A DNA stretch of 64,000 bases, taken from the NCBI RefSeq assembly GCF_017874315.1, contig NZ_JAGGLG010000012.1, forward strand, positions 47,173-111,172. Direction: 5' to 3'. Below, piece after piece: positions 61,787 through 64,000 of the stretch. This stretch comes from Symbiobacterium terraclitae. Lineage in GTDB: Bacteria > Bacillota > Sulfobacillia > Symbiobacteriales > Symbiobacteriaceae. The position numbers were made by a program, and so were the translations under genes. The notes below the pieces were generated by a model, which saw only the letters and a list, made by a program, of their open reading frames with translations, was not told the DNA's origin and did not search any database. The stretch's first letter is position 1. Every line of letters begins with the position of its first letter.

Positions 61787-63875
61787 GGTGCGGGTGCGCG
61801 AGGGTGAGATCCGGGTCGGCGACCGGCTGCGGGCGACGGCGCTGCTGGAGGTGCTCCTGCCGGAAGGCGGGGGCGAGCGTGCGCTTCCCGTGCCGATCGG
61901 AGCCGGCGCCGGCGGTGTTTCCAGGGCCGAATCCGACGGTGTCCCCGGGGCCGCATCTGGCGCCGTGGCACACAGTACGCTGCTCGTCGTGCGGGGCAGG
62001 GCGCACGGGTTCGCGGCCGAGGGCGTCTGGACCCCCCGGGACGGGGAGGACGCCCCCTACTGGGACGTCGACCTCCGCGTCCGCTACGAGGGCGAGGCGC
62101 CGCTGGAGGCCGCACTGCGCGTCGGCTTCGACCTGCTGGGGACCGGCCGCCCCACCTGGCTCATCCCCGGCGCCTTCTACAGGGAGAACCGGCTGCCCCA
62201 CTGCACCCGCATCTACCCCCGGTACGACTTCGCCGGGGGCGACCCGCAGCAGCTGGTCTCTGACCGCTGGGCCTTTCGGGCGGACCGGGCGGCGGTGCCG
62301 GCCGTCTTCGCCTGGGACGGCGAGGGCTCCGCGGCCCTGGCCACGGCCGAGACCGGCCCCCTGGGGATCTCCGGGGTGGGTTTCGCGGGCAATGCCGACG
62401 GAACGCGGATCTGGCTGGATTTCCCTTACCGGGAGGAGCCCGTCGCATTCCTGGCCCCGGGCACGCCGGGGCCGGCCGACCGCCCGCGCCACCGCTTCGT
62501 CCCGGGCGGGGAGGTGGTCCTGCGCTTCAGGGTCTGGATCGGCGGGCCCGAGCCCCACGCCTACGCCCCCTTCGTCCGGCAGCTGTACCGGCTGGACCGG
62601 CCGGTCAACCCGCTGCGCCCCTGGATGGGCCTGCGCCGGGCCGCCGAGCTGACCGCCCACGGCCTCCACCGCTGGCACTACAAGCCCGAGCTCGCTATCC
62701 TCTGCGAGACCGCCGCCTTCGACCGCGAGGCCGGCGCCCCGGACCGGCCCAACATGCACGTGGGCTGGGTGAGCGGCACGCCGTGGCTCCACGCCCTGCT
62801 CGAGTACGGGCGCGCCCAGGGCCGGGCGGAGTACGTGGACGCCGCCGTGGCCGTGATGGACAAGATCGCCTCAGGCCTCGCGCCGGCGGGCATCTTCTGG
62901 GGCGAGTGGCGCAGCGGCCGCGGCTGGAGCCAGGGGTGGACCCCCAACAAGGGCTGGGTCCACGCCCGGACCATCGCCGAGGCGGCGCTCTTCACGATCC
63001 GCGCCCTCGCGGCGGAGCGGGCCCGGGGGGTGGATCACCCCACCTGGGCAGAGGCCGTGCGGTCGAACCTGGACTACGTCTGCCGCGTCCAGCGGCCCGA
63101 CGGCGCCCTGGGGGCCTACTACCACGCGGAGACCGGCGAGGTGATGGACTGGGACGGCGCCGGCGGCCTGCTGTGGATCGCCGCGCTGCTGGAGGGTGCG
63201 GAGCTCCTGGAGACGGCGGCGGAGGGAGCCCACCAGAACCAGGCCGCGCGGTTCCGGGATGCCGCCCTGCTGGCCGGCCGCTATTACCGGCGCTTCGTGG
63301 ACGAGGCCTACATCTACGGCGCACCGGAGGATGTGCACCTCTGCCCGACCAGCGAGGACGGCTACAACGCCGTCATCGCCTACGTGCGGCTCTACGAGGA
63401 GACCGGGGACCCGGAGTGGCTGGCGGTGGCCCGGCAGGCGGCCGACTGGACGATGACCTTCCGCTGGACCTACAACCTCGCCTTCCCGGAGCACACCATG
63501 CTCGCCCAGTTCGACTTCCGCTCCCGGGGCGCAGACCAGGCCTCGCCCTCCAACCAGCACCTGCACAACTACGGCCTCATCGCCCTGCCCGAGATGGTGC
63601 GCCTCTGGCGCCACACCGGCGACGACTACTACCTGGAGCGCACCCGGGACAACCTGGCCTGCTTCCTCCAGTTCATCGCCCGGGCCGACGGCGATTTTAA
63701 CGCCTACAGAGGCATGGTGACCGAGCGCTACTACAACACCAACTGCTTCCAACCCAAGGGGATGCTGCTCACGCTCTCCCACGCCTGGAGCGTGGGCGCC
63801 GTGCTCTACGCCGCGCAGGAGGCGGCACGGTACGCGGCCCGCTGGGGGATCGACTTCGGGCTGCCGGAGGAGTAG
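61779..63875 (+). CDS. Glycosidase-like protein of unassigned family (698 residues)
   Basis: ATG overlaps the GH2 end by 8 bp; GGAGGCG upstream. Residues 1-270 look like a beta-sandwich (with the GAGAGGVSRAESDGVPG linker insertion). Residues 285-690 are a repeating helical part: TAHGLHRWHYKPELAILCET, GWVHARTIAEAALFTIRALA, MDWDGAGGLLWIAALLEGAE, CPTSEDGYNAVIAYVRLYEE, NYGLIALPEMVRLWRHTGDD. That pattern of a W/H/D/E-rich helical toroid is like (alpha/alpha)6 glycosidases or lyases. No CxxC or signal peptide. Being coupled to the beta-mannosidase, it probably acts on the same glycan, but I cannot name a family. Confidence 0.7.
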   Translation: MAEVRVREGEIRVGDRLRATALLEVLLPEGGGERALPVPIGAGAGGVSRAESDGVPGAASGAVAHSTLLVVRGRAHGFAAEGVWTPRDGEDAPYWDVDLRVRYEGEAPLEAALRVGFDLLGTGRPTWLIPGAFYRENRLPHCTRIYPRYDFAGGDPQQLVSDRWAFRADRAAVPAVFAWDGEGSAALATAETGPLGISGVGFAGNADGTRIWLDFPYREEPVAFLAPGTPGPADRPRHRFVPGGEVVLRFRVWIGGPEPHAYAPFVRQLYRLDRPVNPLRPWMGLRRAAELTAHGLHRWHYKPELAILCETAAFDREAGAPDRPNMHVGWVSGTPWLHALLEYGRAQGRAEYVDAAVAVMDKIASGLAPAGIFWGEWRSGRGWSQGWTPNKGWVHARTIAEAALFTIRALAAERARGVDHPTWAEAVRSNLDYVCRVQRPDGALGAYYHAETGEVMDWDGAGGLLWIAALLEGAELLETAAEGAHQNQAARFRDAALLAGRYYRRFVDEAYIYGAPEDVHLCPTSEDGYNAVIAYVRLYEETGDPEWLAVARQAADWTMTFRWTYNLAFPEHTMLAQFDFRSRGADQASPSNQHLHNYGLIALPEMVRLWRHTGDDYYLERTRDNLACFLQFIARADGDFNAYRGMVTERYYNTNCFQPKGMLLTLSHAWSVGAVLYAAQEAARYAARWGIDFGLPEE

Positions 63876-63909
63876 GAGCGGGACCGGCCGCGATCTGGCG
63901 CAACGCGAA

Positions 63910-63961
63910 GGGGCTGTCCCAAAAGTCATCGAGGATGACTTAGGGACAGCCCCCTTTTCTT
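63910..63961. terminator. Inverted repeat: terminator or insertion-sequence ends
   Basis: Left arm GGGGCTGTCCCAAAAGTCATC (63910-63930, 21 bp) and right arm GATGACTTAGGGACAGCCCC (63934-63953) with loop GAG, then CTTTTCTTTTT. It works as a terminator on the plus strand. GGGGCTGTCCCAAAA is also a common insertion-sequence end, so the repeat may be a MITE-like remnant. The last bases of the window (63962-64000) show no gene. Confidence 0.6.
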
Positions 63962-64000
63962 TTTGTCTAAATACAAAAGAAGCCGCCCTTCTGTTACAAT

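Noticed and set aside
1..64000. CRISPR array or phage region
   Set aside because: No regularly spaced direct repeats and no integrase, capsid or cas-like proteins are seen.

Overview
The window is about 64 kb of very GC-rich DNA (GC or CC in most third codon positions) from what looks like a thermophilic, spore-forming clostridial Firmicute of the Symbiobacterium type. The grounds are: the Bacillus/Clostridium gene order ctsR-mcsA-mcsB-clpC ... radA-disA-yacL-ispD-ispF-cysE-cysS-mrnC-rlmB-sigH; two T-box leaders; a sporulation sigma factor; many GTG/TTG starts behind strong GGAGG sites; and high GC content. The genus is an inference from memory, not a database match.

Region 1 (1-6.6 kb) is respiratory. 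The 3' end of a CcoG-type Fe-S membrane protein is followed by a promoter lying in a 37-bp dyad. Next comes a cytochrome b6/subunit IV/Rieske/diheme cytochrome c operon. It contains a 54-codon one-helix membrane protein between the Rieske and cytochrome c genes, and ends with a NERD-like membrane protein and a four-cluster ferredoxin. A strong terminator closes it, and a HAD phosphatase follows.

Region 2 (6.7-16.2 kb) holds an EF-G paralogue, two small convergent genes of unknown function, an RlmI-type rRNA methyltransferase and the CtsR-controlled protein quality control operon (ctsR, mcsA, mcsB, clpC), with one clear and one weaker CtsR box.

Region 3 (16.2-37 kb) carries on the Bacillus-like order but is interrupted by insertions: a beta-helix repeat protein; a selenium-type cluster (YedE transporter, cysteine desulfurase-like enzyme, DUF3343); a Phe-type T-box with DAHP synthase/chorismate mutase; tRNA-Ala(CGC); carD; and, after the Cys T-box/cysE/cysS/mrnC block, a lipoprotein and thyA-dfrA. 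rlmB, a VanW protein, sigH, a His/Asp-rich coat-like protein and tRNA-Thr(TGT) follow.

Region 4 (37-39.9 kb, minus strand) has a DUF554 membrane protein and a translationally coupled V4R sensor/GGDEF diguanylate cyclase pair.

Region 5 (39.9-64 kb) is a carbohydrate locus. A GH32 fructosidase is divergent from an MFS transporter. Then come a ROK repressor, an ABC sugar importer (binding protein plus two permeases, no ATPase), a ROK sugar kinase, a SIS isomerase, three GH38 alpha-mannosidase-type enzymes, a GH2 beta-mannosidase and a 698-residue glycosidase-like protein I cannot place in a family. None of the enzymes has a signal peptide, so the likely scheme is import of mannose-containing oligosaccharides followed by cytoplasmic hydrolysis and phosphorylation. 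A shared TAGACTAAGT site upstream of the ROK repressor and between the divergent GH38 and GH2 genes is a candidate operator tying the locus together. The window ends in a long inverted repeat that looks both like a terminator and like insertion-sequence ends.
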